The notes beneath the pieces were generated by a model, which saw nothing but the letters and a program-made list of their open reading frames with translations, was not told the DNA's origin and searched no databases. Of a stretch of 64,000 nt of DNA, positions 24,867 to 33,185 are shown in pieces. How positions within the stretch are numbered: the stretch's first letter is position 1; the number at the start of each line of letters is the position of its first letter. Source of the stretch: CANMIH01 sp049116335 (lineage in GTDB: Bacteria; Pseudomonadota; Alphaproteobacteria; Rhodobacterales; Rhodobacteraceae); assembly GCA_049116335.1 (NCBI GenBank), contig JAGDYZ010000012.1, positions 248,001-312,000 of the forward strand. Direction: 5' to 3'. The position numbers were made by a program, and so were the translations under genes.

Positions 24867-25726
24867 TGCGCCATCCCCATCCGTTTGAGGGTCATTTTTT
24901 CAAGCAGACCCATGGTGAAGACCATCAGGGCTGCAAGCGTTGCCGCCGACAAAAGCGCCGACCAGATCTGAATGGTCTGACCGTAATAGCTTCCTGCCAA
25001 CAATCGCGCGCCCAAGCCCCCGTTCTGGCTCAGCGACAGTTCGGCCACAACGGCCCCGATCAGACTGGCCGCTACGCCCACTTTGAGCGAGGTAAACAGA
25101 TACGGCGTGGACGATGGCAGACGCAGTTTCCAGAAGGTCTGGGAGGCGCTCGAGGAATAGGTCTTCATCTGATCCAGCAGCATATGATCCGGGCTACGCA
25201 ACCCTTTCACCATGCCAACCACCACCGGGAAGAAGGACAGATACATCGAGATCACCCCCTTTGCGACGATGTCGTTGACCTGCAAGGCAGCCAGAACCAC
25301 CACAATCATCGGAGCAATGGCCAAAATGGGCACCGTCTGACTGGCGATGATCCAGGGCATCACTGACATGTCCATCACGCGGAAATAAACAATGCTCACC
25401 GCCAAAAGCACACCCAAACCGGTGCCAAAGGCAAAGCCCAGAAGCGTGGCGCGCAGGGTGATCCAACCATGATAGATCAAAGACCGTTTCGAAGTGACCT
25501 TCTTCTCAACTGTGGTTTTCCAGATCTCAGCTCCCACCTGGTGTGGCGCGGGCAGACGTGGCTTTTCCTGCACCATCGTATCCGACACCATCTCGGAAAA
25601 TGACAACGCAACGCCGGCTCGGTCCGCTTTGGAATAGGCCCAGGGCGCATTTAGGACCACCGCAAAAACATACCACAGCGCAAAGATAGCGGCGACCACG
25701 ACCGCCACAGGGAACAGGGTCTTCAT
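24863..25726 (-). CDS. ABC transporter permease (SsuC/TauC type)
   Basis: The partner permease, 287 residues, longer at the N-terminus by a hydrophobic segment plus a periplasmic stretch (KPRLPAPHQVGAEIW). The EAA-type coupling loop is SASQTFWKLRLPSSTPYLFTS at about residues 205-225. It shares the typical MVVVLAALQVNDIVAKGVI core. Gene order ATPase-permease-permease-binding protein, all leftward, defines one importer operon. Confidence 0.93.
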   Translation of the reverse strand: MKTLFPVAVVVAAIFALWYVFAVVLNAPWAYSKADRAGVALSFSEMVSDTMVQEKPRLPAPHQVGAEIWKTTVEKKVTSKRSLIYHGWITLRATLLGFAFGTGLGVLLAVSIVYFRVMDMSVMPWIIASQTVPILAIAPMIVVVLAALQVNDIVAKGVISMYLSFFPVVVGMVKGLRSPDHMLLDQMKTYSSSASQTFWKLRLPSSTPYLFTSLKVGVAASLIGAVVAELSLSQNGGLGARLLAGSYYGQTIQIWSALLSAATLAALMVFTMGLLEKMTLKRMGMAQ

Positions 25727-25740
25727 GCCAGCCCCCCCGC

Positions 25741-25761
25741 TTCTTCTTTTCTCAAATACTC
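25741..25761. repeat. Dispersed intergenic repeat, copy 2 (leader only)
   Basis: TTCTTCTTTT followed by CTCAAATACTC is nearly identical to the leaders at 9311 and 58950, but the GGGGG and the two hairpins are absent. It lies between the ATPase and permease genes in the same orientation relative to transcription as the other copies. Confidence 0.5.
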
Positions 25762-25789
25762 ATCTCCGTACCTGCTGCGGACGCGGCGA

Positions 25790-26611
25790 TCAATCATCAT
25801 ACGCATGCCCTTCTCGCAGCCCTTCGCGCACGCGATGGGCAATCTCCAGAAACTCCGGCGTGTCGCGGATGTTCAACGGACGCTCTTTCGGCAATGGGCT
25901 GTCAATCACATCCGTAATCCGCCCGGGGCGCGGTGACATCACCACAATCTTGGTTGAGAGATAAACCGCCTCGGGGATGGAGTGCGTGACAAAACCAATG
26001 GTCTTGTTCGTACGCGCCCAAAGCTCAAGAAGCTGTTCGTTCAGGTGATCCCGCACAATTTCATCAAGTGCGCCAAAGGGTTCATCCATCAACAGAATAT
26101 CGGCGTCAAAAGACAGAGCCCGCGCAATCGACGCGCGCTGCTGCATGCCACCGGAAAGCTGCCAGGGGAATTTCTTCTCAAACCCGTCGAGATGGACAAG
26201 TTCAAGCACCCGCTTGACCCGCTCGTCCTGATCCGCGCGCGAATAGCCCATGATCTCAAGCGGCATACGGATGTTGCCGCCAATGGTGCGCCAGGGGAAC
26301 AGTCCTGCGGCCTGAAACACATAGCCATAGGCCCGTGCTTTGCGCGCCTCTTCCGGGCTCACACCGTTGACGGTGATCTCACCACCAGTGGGTTGTTCCA
26401 GATCCGCAATGGCGCGCAAAAAGGTGGTTTTGCCGCAACCGGACGGGCCTATAAAGCTGACAAAGTCACCTTTGTTGATGGTCAGATCGACCCCTTTGAG
26501 CGCATGAACCGGACCGTCATTGGTCTGGTAAGTCAGGTCAAGGCCTTTGGCCTCTATGACAGTTTCGGTCACCTGGGTCGCCTCCTTGGGTCGGAAAACT
26601 GCGTTATTCAT
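25790..26611 (-). CDS. ABC transporter ATP-binding protein (SsuB/TauB type)
   Basis: A 273-residue cytosolic ATPase with Walker A GPSGCGKTTFLRAIADLE, Q-loop FQAAGLFPW, signature LSGGMQQRASIARAL, Walker B DILLMDEPFGALDE and switch His in FVTHSIPEAV. It powers the NMT1-type importer. The frame extends to 26674, but ATG 26611 (MNNAVFRPKE) has GAGGA about eight bases upstream. The 93-bp gap to dihydropyrimidinase may hold a promoter; a TATAC-like box is visible there but not convincing. Confidence 0.95.
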   Translation of the reverse strand: MNNAVFRPKEATQVTETVIEAKGLDLTYQTNDGPVHALKGVDLTINKGDFVSFIGPSGCGKTTFLRAIADLEQPTGGEITVNGVSPEEARKARAYGYVFQAAGLFPWRTIGGNIRMPLEIMGYSRADQDERVKRVLELVHLDGFEKKFPWQLSGGMQQRASIARALSFDADILLMDEPFGALDEIVRDHLNEQLLELWARTNKTIGFVTHSIPEAVYLSTKIVVMSPRPGRITDVIDSPLPKERPLNIRDTPEFLEIAHRVREGLREGHAYDD

Positions 26612-26704
26612 ATCGTGGTCCTCGAGGCCTGGCACTCGGATGGATGCCAGCCCCAATTGTCGTATAATGTGCACCCGTCACAGTTGCGCCGGGCAGATAC
26701 CGCT

Positions 26705-28168
26705 TTAGATTCCCGCCGGAATGTTCAACGGATCACGGTCGATCTTGCGCGGGGTATTCACGGCCTTCCACTGGCTCAGCGCCTTTTGAGCCGACGAAAA
26801 CGCCGGACGCGGCACAAAACGACCCCGACCGGGCTGTGGCTGGCTGTTTTTGCCCCAGGCCCAGATGACCTCACCTCGGCTCAGAGTATAGCGCGCCTGT
26901 GCCCGCACCTCGAAGCCTTCAAAGACGTTGTAATCCAGCACCGAGTGGTGGTTTGCTGGCGAAATGGTCTTCGAGATCTTCGGATCCCAGACCACGATGT
27001 CCGCATCTGCCCCTTCGACAATCGCGCCTTTCTTGGGATAGATATTGAGGATCTTCGCCACATTGGTCGAGGTCGCGGCCACAAATTCGTTGGGCGTCAG
27101 ACGACCGGTTTCCACGCCTTCGGTCCAGAGCACCGCAAGGCGTTCTTCCAGGCCGTTGGAACCATTGGGAATGATCCGGAAATCATCGCGACCGGCGCGT
27201 TTCTGATCGGTGTTAAAGGCCGCGTGATCGGTGGCAACCACCTGCAGGCTACCCGACTGAAGACCCGCCCAGAGGCTTTGCTGATGATCTTTTGACCGGA
27301 AGGGCGGCGACATCACGCGACGGGCCGCGTGATCCCAATCTTTGTTGAAATACTCACTCTCATCCAGCGTCAGGAACTGGATCAGCGGCTCACCATAGAC
27401 CCGCATACCCTTTTGACGCGCGCGCCGGATCGCCTCATGTGCCTGCTCACAGGACACATGCACGATATAAAGCGGCACACCAGCGGCGTCTGCAATGGTA
27501 ATCGCACGGTTGGCGGCCTCTCCTTCCAGCTCGGGTGGACGGCTATAGGCATGGCCCTCAGGTCCGGTAATGCCCTCGTTGAAATATTTGGTTTGAAGTT
27601 CTGCCACCAGATCGCCGTTCTCGGCATGTACCATCGGCAGGGCACCGAGCTCGGCACAGCGCTTGAACGAGGCGAACATCTCGTCATCTTCAATCATTAG
27701 CGCGCCTTTATAGGCCATGAAGTGCTTAAAGCTGTTCACCCCCATGTCGACCGCGTCTTTCATCTCGTTAAAGACGTTCTCATCCCAGCCGGTGATCGCC
27801 ATGTGATAGCCGATATCAGAACAGATCTGCGGCGCGGATTTGCGATGCCATTCGTTGATGGCATTTTTGATACTGCCGTCTTCGCCGGGCAGACAGAAAT
27901 CGACCACCATTGTGGTGCCCCCTGCCGCCGCGGCCCAGGTGCCGGATTCAAAGGTTTCCGCCGCTGTGGTACCCATAAAAGGCATTTCCAGATGGGTGTG
28001 CGGATCAATCCCTCCGGGGATCACATAAGCCCCCTCGGCGTCGATATATTCGTCGCCCTTAAGGTCTTCACCGATCTGTTTGATGACCTCATCTTCAATG
28101 AGAACATCCGCTTTGTAGGTTCTATCGGCGGTGCAGACCATGCCGCCCTTGATGACTTTTGTCGCCAT
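26705..28168 (-). CDS. hydA: Dihydropyrimidinase
   Basis: A 487-residue cyclic amidohydrolase that opens dihydrouracil or dihydrothymine (and hydantoins) to N-carbamoyl-beta-amino acids, step two of reductive pyrimidine degradation. Dinuclear zinc ligands are visible: DPHTHLEMPF, the carbamylated Lys in SFKHFMAYKG, His in PMVHAENGD, His in LYIVHVSCEQ and Asp in VATDHAAF. The extended C-terminal tail (RGRFVPRPAF...QWKAVNTPRKIDRDP) is typical of bacterial dihydropyrimidinases. A GGGAGA ribosome-binding site precedes the ATG. The importer lies downstream and the M20 hydrolase upstream in the same direction. Confidence 0.96.
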   Translation of the reverse strand: MATKVIKGGMVCTADRTYKADVLIEDEVIKQIGEDLKGDEYIDAEGAYVIPGGIDPHTHLEMPFMGTTAAETFESGTWAAAAGGTTMVVDFCLPGEDGSIKNAINEWHRKSAPQICSDIGYHMAITGWDENVFNEMKDAVDMGVNSFKHFMAYKGALMIEDDEMFASFKRCAELGALPMVHAENGDLVAELQTKYFNEGITGPEGHAYSRPPELEGEAANRAITIADAAGVPLYIVHVSCEQAHEAIRRARQKGMRVYGEPLIQFLTLDESEYFNKDWDHAARRVMSPPFRSKDHQQSLWAGLQSGSLQVVATDHAAFNTDQKRAGRDDFRIIPNGSNGLEERLAVLWTEGVETGRLTPNEFVAATSTNVAKILNIYPKKGAIVEGADADIVVWDPKISKTISPANHHSVLDYNVFEGFEVRAQARYTLSRGEVIWAWGKNSQPQPGRGRFVPRPAFSSAQKALSQWKAVNTPRKIDRDPLNIPAGI

Positions 28169-28303
28169 TTTTCTGTCTCCCTGTTGCTGAAGGCCACCCT
28201 CGATATTGATTTTTTTGACCGGGGGCCCATTGGCTTATGTCTTTGGCTGGATTGACCTTTCGGTGTCGAAAAGGAGCCGAATACGCGGAAGAGTATCCAA
28301 GCC

Positions 28304-28362
28304 TAACCAAAAATTCATGCCTCGCGGATCATAGTGACCTATGTATTTGGTTATCCCGAGGC
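28304..28362 (+). promoter_or_regulatory. Interleaved inverted repeats upstream of a secreted protein gene
   Basis: TAACCAAA (28304-28311) can pair with TTTGGTTA (28346-28353), and GCCTCG (28319-28324) with CGAGGC (28357-28362); the two pairs interleave, as in a pseudoknot. A hairpin CATAG-TGAC-CTATG (28330-28343) sits between. The last arm contains the GAGG ribosome-binding site of the gene at 28367. Could be a translational control element or a regulator operator; purely a sequence observation. Confidence 0.35.
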
Positions 28363-28366
28363 GGTG

Positions 28367-29089
28367 ATGTTGCGTCGCGTGTTGTGTATATTGTTGCTGT
28401 GCTGCGCTCTTGGCGCGCCCCAGATCGCCCTGTCCGAAACCTGGCTTTTGTTTGAGGTCCGCGCCATGCCGCAGGGCTGTTCCAACCCCATGCGCTGTCT
28501 GCACAAGACCACTGTCCTCGTGCGGAATTTTCTCTCGCTCACCCATGCCGATAAACAGAAATTTGCCCGCCGGTTGAACTCGATGGCTGTGGTCCGCGCC
28601 CTGCCCGATAGCGTGATGGAAAAGGCGCTGGGACACACCGCCGAGAAAGAACCCGATCTGCACGATCTTCCCGTTTCGCCCAAAGCCGAAATTCTTCGTG
28701 GCCATCCCGGCGTCTATTTTGACACAACCGCGCTGGACAAAGATGCAGAGACCGCCAAGTTTTCGGCCTATATCCGCAAAGAATTTGACCGCATCGGTTT
28801 GCGCCTTTTGACCAAGGCCGAGCGCGATGCCACGCCTGGGCGTCCCACTCTGGCTCTGCGCTTTCAGAAACACTCCGAAAGTGAGGGATGTATCATCCCC
28901 TTCGCCGTCAGCCTGAGCCTCACCGAAGAGGTGATTGTCGCCCGCGCCCCGGATGTCAAAATTGCGGTCACGGTCTGGTCGGGGCGTGTTGCCCAGAACC
29001 TGGCCAATCTGCACTACACCCCGGAAAGCGCGCTTCGTGATATGATCGACAAGCTTGTGGCCGACTATCAAAGTGTCAACGCAACCTGA
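28367..29089 (+). CDS. Hypothetical secreted protein
   Basis: Not recognised. The 240-residue product starts with a strong signal peptide (MLRRVLCILLLCCALGAPQ, cleaved near ALSET), followed by WLLFEVRAMPQGCSNPMRC with two cysteines. The rest is a mixed alpha/beta soluble domain with GVYFDTTALDKD and VSLSLTEEVIVAR, so it is probably periplasmic. Start: ATG 28367 with GAGG before it, which makes a cleaner signal peptide than GTG 28334. A 304-codon frame on the other strand is its antisense shadow. It is on the opposite strand inside the pyrimidine gene cluster, so a link to that pathway is uncertain. Confidence 0.7.
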   Translation: MLRRVLCILLLCCALGAPQIALSETWLLFEVRAMPQGCSNPMRCLHKTTVLVRNFLSLTHADKQKFARRLNSMAVVRALPDSVMEKALGHTAEKEPDLHDLPVSPKAEILRGHPGVYFDTTALDKDAETAKFSAYIRKEFDRIGLRLLTKAERDATPGRPTLALRFQKHSESEGCIIPFAVSLSLTEEVIVARAPDVKIAVTVWSGRVAQNLANLHYTPESALRDMIDKLVADYQSVNAT

Positions 29090-29145
29090 CCCGCGCCCTG
29101 TGAACTGCAGGCCGCACCGCAAAGGGATATGGGCCTGCACCAAGG

Positions 29146-30393
29146 TCACTCGACAATCTCAGCTGTCTTCAGCACCGCGTGGAACATAACATCTGCTCCG
29201 GCTGCGGCCCAGTCTTTGCTGATCTCTTCCGCCTCATTGTGGCTCAGACCATCCACACAGGGGCACATGATCATTGCCGTGGGCGCCACGTCGTTGATCC
29301 AACAGGCGTCATGCCCCGCGCCCGACACAATATCGCGATGCGAATAGCCAAGCTCTTGGGCAGCTTCACGTACCGCGCTGACACAGGCCGCATCAAAGGC
29401 CGGTGGATTGAAGCTGCCAACAATTTCGGTTTCAAGGCTTACGCCGATTTCCTCACAAAGTGCGGGGGCACGGGCGTAAAACTCTTCCAGCATAGCATCA
29501 ATGGCATCCTGAAGATGGCTGCGGAAATCGACCGTAAAGACCACTTTGCCCGGAATGATATTGCGCGAATTGGGATAGACATCCACATGCCCAATCGCGC
29601 CCACGGCGTTGGGTTGATGTTTCATGGCGATCTCATGCACCAGCTCGGTGATGCGCGCCAATCCCCGTCCGGCGTTCAAACGCATCGGCATAGGGGTAGA
29701 GCCCGTGTGGCTTTCTTTGCCGGTCACCGTGCACTCAATCCAGCGCAGCCCCTGACCATGGGTCACGACGCCAATGTCTTTGCCCTCGGCCTCAAGAATA
29801 GGGCCTTGCTCGATATGCAATTCAAACATGGCGTGCATCTTACGCGCGCCCACCTCTTCATCGCCGACCCAGCCAATGCGCTTGATCTCGTCGCCAAAGG
29901 TTTTGCCTTCTGCGTCTTCACGGGCATAGGCCCAATCCTGCGTGTGTTTGCCTGCGAAGACCCCTGACGCCAGCATCGCCGGAGCAAACCGCGTGCCCTC
30001 TTCATTGGTCCAGTTGGTAACAACAATCGGGTGCTTGGTTTTGATATCCAGATCATTCATGCGCCGGATCACTTCCAATCCGCCCAGCACACCCAGCACA
30101 CCATCATATTTGCCGCCCGTCGGCTGCGTGTCGAGATGGGACCCCATATAGACCGGCAGCGCCGAGGCGTCTTCGCCTGCACGGGTGGCGAACATATTGC
30201 CCATGGTATCGACGCCCATGGTCATACCTGCGGCTTCACACCAGTTTTGAAACAGCGCGCGTCCCTTGGCGTCATCATCCGTCAAGGTCTGACGGTTGTT
30301 CCCGCCTGCGATACCGGGGCCAATTTCGGCCATCTCCATCAGGCTGTCCCACAGCCGATCGGCATCGATGCGGATATTGCTATTCGTCTGCAT
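29146..30393 (-). CDS. M20 family amidohydrolase (N-carbamoyl-beta-alanine / N-carbamoyl amino acid hydrolase)
   Basis: A 415-residue zinc hydrolase of the allantoate amidohydrolase/HyuC/beta-ureidopropionase group. Metal ligands appear in YMGSHLDTQPTGGKYDG, TNWTNEEGTRFAPAM and FELHIEQGPILE, and near the C-terminus in VSGAGHDACWI and GLSHNEAEE. It releases beta-alanine (or 3-aminoisobutyrate), CO2 and ammonia from the dihydropyrimidinase product, the third step of the reductive pathway. The frame is open to 30417, but ATG 30393 (MQTNSNIRID) has AGGAGA at good spacing. Two RutR-like boxes lie directly upstream. Confidence 0.93.
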   Translation of the reverse strand: MQTNSNIRIDADRLWDSLMEMAEIGPGIAGGNNRQTLTDDDAKGRALFQNWCEAAGMTMGVDTMGNMFATRAGEDASALPVYMGSHLDTQPTGGKYDGVLGVLGGLEVIRRMNDLDIKTKHPIVVTNWTNEEGTRFAPAMLASGVFAGKHTQDWAYAREDAEGKTFGDEIKRIGWVGDEEVGARKMHAMFELHIEQGPILEAEGKDIGVVTHGQGLRWIECTVTGKESHTGSTPMPMRLNAGRGLARITELVHEIAMKHQPNAVGAIGHVDVYPNSRNIIPGKVVFTVDFRSHLQDAIDAMLEEFYARAPALCEEIGVSLETEIVGSFNPPAFDAACVSAVREAAQELGYSHRDIVSGAGHDACWINDVAPTAMIMCPCVDGLSHNEAEEISKDWAAAGADVMFHAVLKTAEIVE

Positions 30394-30456
30394 CACGTCT
30401 CTCCTGTTGTCGGGCAATGGGGTTTTCCCCGGCTCGTGACTTGCGCCACGGCGACC

Positions 30457-30472
30457 CTGACCATATGGTCAA
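30457..30472. promoter_or_regulatory. RutR-box-like operator 1
   Basis: CTGACCATATGGTCAA matches the published RutR consensus TTGACCA-N2-TGGTCAA at all but the first base. It lies in the 138-bp divergent region between the M20 hydrolase and the first RutR-like gene. Confidence 0.7.
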
Positions 30473-30485
30473 CTATCAGGGCGCT

Positions 30486-30501
30486 TTGACCAATCGGTCA
30501 A
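30486..30501. promoter_or_regulatory. RutR-box-like operator 2
   Basis: TTGACCAATCGGTCAA matches the RutR consensus with one mismatch. Its centre is 29 bp from that of box 1, about three helical turns. Either RutR-family protein encoded next door could bind it. Confidence 0.65.
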
Positions 30502-30531
30502 GTTTTTTCTTGGGAATGGGGCAATGACGGA

Positions 30532-31170
30532 ATGAAACCAGCCACCCGCACATCAAACAGGCGACGCGAAAAAGAAAAGCGCATTCTTGAAGCGGCGGAA
30601 AAAGTCTTTGCAGAAGCGGGGTTCGGCGGCGCCACCATGCAATTGATTGCCGATGTCGCGGATCTGCCCAAAGCCAATATCCACTATTACTTTCAAACCA
30701 AAGAAGAACTCTATCGCCGCATCGTGTCGCATATTTTTGATGTCTGGCTCGAAGCAGCACAGGCCTTTGACGATTCGTCCGGCCCGGCCGAAGGCATTGG
30801 CGGCTATATCGACGCCAAAATGGAGATCGCCCGCCGCCACCCCATGGGATCCAAGGTTTGGGCGTCTGAGGTGATGCATGGTGCCCCGGTCATACAGGAT
30901 TATCTTGAAGAGGTCTTGATCGACTGGACCAATGGCCGCGCCGAGGTCATCCAGACCTGGATCGATGCGGGTCAGATGCGCGCCATCGAACCCCGGTATC
31001 TGCTGTATATGATCTGGGCCACAACACAGCACTACTCGGATTTTGACCACCAAATCACAACATTGAACGGCGGCACCCCCTTGGATGAGATCCAGTGGGC
31101 ACAGGCCAAGCACACGGTGCGGGATATCATCTTGACGGGACTGGGGATTCCGCAGGACAGTCGGGTATGA
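30532..31170 (+). CDS. TetR regulator, RutR-like paralogue 1
   Basis: A 212-residue TetR-type repressor. The HTH region is TMQLIADVADLPKANIHYYFQTKEELY (residues about 37-63). The C-terminal domain shares RutR features such as IWATTQHYSDFDHQIT and the DxWLEA helix, so it belongs to the RutR/YcdC C-terminal family. It is less like E. coli RutR than the gene after it. Divergent from the M20 hydrolase, it is followed by a second RutR-like gene with an ATGA overlap. It probably senses a pyrimidine or a degradation product and autoregulates through the two boxes upstream. Confidence 0.88.
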   Translation: MKPATRTSNRRREKEKRILEAAEKVFAEAGFGGATMQLIADVADLPKANIHYYFQTKEELYRRIVSHIFDVWLEAAQAFDDSSGPAEGIGGYIDAKMEIARRHPMGSKVWASEVMHGAPVIQDYLEEVLIDWTNGRAEVIQTWIDAGQMRAIEPRYLLYMIWATTQHYSDFDHQITTLNGGTPLDEIQWAQAKHTVRDIILTGLGIPQDSRV

Positions 31171-31790
31171 GCCGACCTCGCCCCTCTGGAACCACCCGCA
31201 TTCAGCGCGAAAAGCGCAGTGCGATTTTTCAAGCCGCACTGGATATCTTTGCCGAAAACGGATTGCGGGGCGCCACGCTTGATCAGATCGCGGCCCGGGC
31301 CGGGTTATCTAAACCCAATGTGATCTACTACTTCGAGGGCAAAGAGGCGATCTATACCGAGCTTCTGGAAAGCCTGCTGGATGTCTGGGTAGACCCGCTG
31401 CGACAGTTGTCAGCCGATGGCGAACCCATAGACGAGATCTTAGCCTATACCCGGCGCAAATTGGCGATGTCCCGCGACATGCCACGAGAAAGCCGTTTGT
31501 TTGCAACCGAGATCATCCAGAATGCCCCGCGGGTCCGCGCGGTTCTGGAGGGGCCGCTGAAATCGCTGGTGGATGAGAAGGCCGCGGTTGTTGCGGGCTG
31601 GGTGCAGGAGGGACGTATTGCCCCTGTTGATCCTTACCACCTGTTCTTTTCACTCTGGGCCATGACACAGCATTATGCAGATTTCGATCTGCAGGTTGGC
31701 ACCGTCCTAGGCCCTGCACGAGATCAAACACGGTACGACGATGCCGATGCCTATCTCACGTCTTTGGTCGAACGTCTTCTGAGGGTCTGA
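31167..31790 (+). CDS. rutR: TetR regulator RutR (uracil-responsive), paralogue 2
   Basis: A 207-residue TetR protein that closely follows E. coli RutR: HTH TLDQIAARAGLSKPNVIYYF, then SLLDVWVDPLRQL, ESRLFATEIIQNAP, LKSLVDEKAAVVAGWV and WAMTQHYADFDLQVG. RutR binds uracil or thymine and then releases DNA, so it can switch on the pyrimidine operons here. ATG 31167 overlaps the stop of the first paralogue and has AGGA upstream. Tandem RutR paralogues in one transcript suggest division of labour between two ligands or dimer partners. Confidence 0.9.
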   Translation: MSRPRPSGTTRIQREKRSAIFQAALDIFAENGLRGATLDQIAARAGLSKPNVIYYFEGKEAIYTELLESLLDVWVDPLRQLSADGEPIDEILAYTRRKLAMSRDMPRESRLFATEIIQNAPRVRAVLEGPLKSLVDEKAAVVAGWVQEGRIAPVDPYHLFFSLWAMTQHYADFDLQVGTVLGPARDQTRYDDADAYLTSLVERLLRV

Positions 31791-31870
31791 TCCCGATTTT
31801 TCATGAAAAATCGTCTCAACGACAGGGCGCAGCCTAGGCCGCGCCCTTCATTGTCTTCGCGATACCCGAC

Positions 31871-33175
31871 TTACTCAGCCGCTGTTGACGACGGATTATT
31901 CGGGTGGGTCGTCCAGTTGGCATACTCCCCATCCAGGACACGTCCTGTCCGTTCATCCGTATCGCCCGGCTGCAATTCAACCATAGTGATACAGTCCTCA
32001 ACCGGACAGACATTGACGCAGAGGTTACAGGCGACGCATTCATCGTCTTTCACGGTGAACACACGATCTTCCGACATCGCAATAGCCTGATGCGAGGTAT
32101 CTTCACAGGCCGCATAGCAGCGTCCACATTTGATACAGGCGTCTTCGTCGATTTTGGCTTTGGTCACATAGTTCAGATCGAGGAACTGCCAATCGGTGAC
32201 ATTTGGCGCGGCCATTCCGATGAAATCAGCGGTATTGGCATAGCCTTTTTCGTCCATCCACTGCGACAGGCCCGAGATCATTTCCTCTACGATCTTAAAC
32301 CCATAGGTCATTGCGGCGGTACAGACCTGCACATTGCCTGCGCCCAGCGCCATGAACTCGGCCGCGTCACGCCATGTGGTGATGCCGCCAATAGCCGAAA
32401 TCGGCAGGCCCCGGGTTTCAGGATCACGGGCAATTTCCGCGACCATATTCATCGCAATCGGCTTCACCGCCGGACCACAATAGCCACCATGGGTGCCCTT
32501 GCCGCCAATCGTCGGCTGCGGCGCCATCAGGTCCAGATCCACCGAGGTGATCGAGTTGATGGTGTTGATCAGACTGACCGCATCCGCGCCACCGGCATTC
32601 GCCGCACGCGCGGGATAGCGCACATCGGTGATATTGGGGGTCAGTTTCACGATCACCGGCTTATCGTAATACTGTTTGCACCATTCGGTGACCATCTGGA
32701 TGTATTCCGGCACCTGCCCCACAGCCGAGCCCATGCCGCGCTCTGCCATGCCATGCGGACAGCCAAAGTTCAGCTCGATCCCGTCACAGCCGGTTTCCAT
32801 CACCCGCGGAAGAATGTCTTTCCACGCCTGTTCTTCGCAGGGCACCATGATCGAGGCGATCAGCGCGCGATCCGGATAGTCCTTTTTCACGCGTGTCATT
32901 TCGTCAAGGTTGGTCTGCAATGGTCGATCGGTGATCAGCTCGATATTGTTGAGCCCCAGAAGACGACGGTCCGCCCCCCAGATGGCACCGTAGCGCGGGC
33001 CCGAGACATTCACGACCGGTGGGCCCTCCATGCCAAGGGTTTTCCAGACCACACCGCCCCATCCGGCCTCAAAGGCGCGGCGAACGTTGTATTCTTTGTC
33101 AGTTGGCGGTGCCGAAGCAAGCCAGAACGGATTGGGCGACGTGATGCCCAGGAAGTTGGTTGTAAGATCAGCCAT
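31871..33175 (-). CDS. preA: Dihydropyrimidine dehydrogenase subunit PreA
   Basis: PreA (434 residues) is the FMN and Fe-S subunit that reduces uracil or thymine with electrons relayed from PreT. The N-terminal TIM barrel has the DHODH-like FWLASAPPTDKEYN, GIELNFGCPHGM, KLTPNITDV and AIGGITTWRDA. The C-terminal ferredoxin domain has two 4Fe-4S motifs, CIKCGRCYAACEDTSH and CVACNLCVNVCPVEDC (both CxxCxxC...C). The gene is downstream of preT, 10 bp apart. The ORF ends convergent with the tandem regulators. Confidence 0.97.
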   Translation of the reverse strand: MADLTTNFLGITSPNPFWLASAPPTDKEYNVRRAFEAGWGGVVWKTLGMEGPPVVNVSGPRYGAIWGADRRLLGLNNIELITDRPLQTNLDEMTRVKKDYPDRALIASIMVPCEEQAWKDILPRVMETGCDGIELNFGCPHGMAERGMGSAVGQVPEYIQMVTEWCKQYYDKPVIVKLTPNITDVRYPARAANAGGADAVSLINTINSITSVDLDLMAPQPTIGGKGTHGGYCGPAVKPIAMNMVAEIARDPETRGLPISAIGGITTWRDAAEFMALGAGNVQVCTAAMTYGFKIVEEMISGLSQWMDEKGYANTADFIGMAAPNVTDWQFLDLNYVTKAKIDEDACIKCGRCYAACEDTSHQAIAMSEDRVFTVKDDECVACNLCVNVCPVEDCITMVELQPGDTDERTGRVLDGEYANWTTHPNNPSSTAAE

Positions 33176-33185
33176 GGTACCCTCC

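Noticed and set aside
28235..29149. 304-codon frame on the minus strand over the secreted protein gene
   Set aside because: The plus-strand product has a signal peptide and ribosome-binding site; the minus-strand product has no recognisable domain and its composition is typical of antisense translation.
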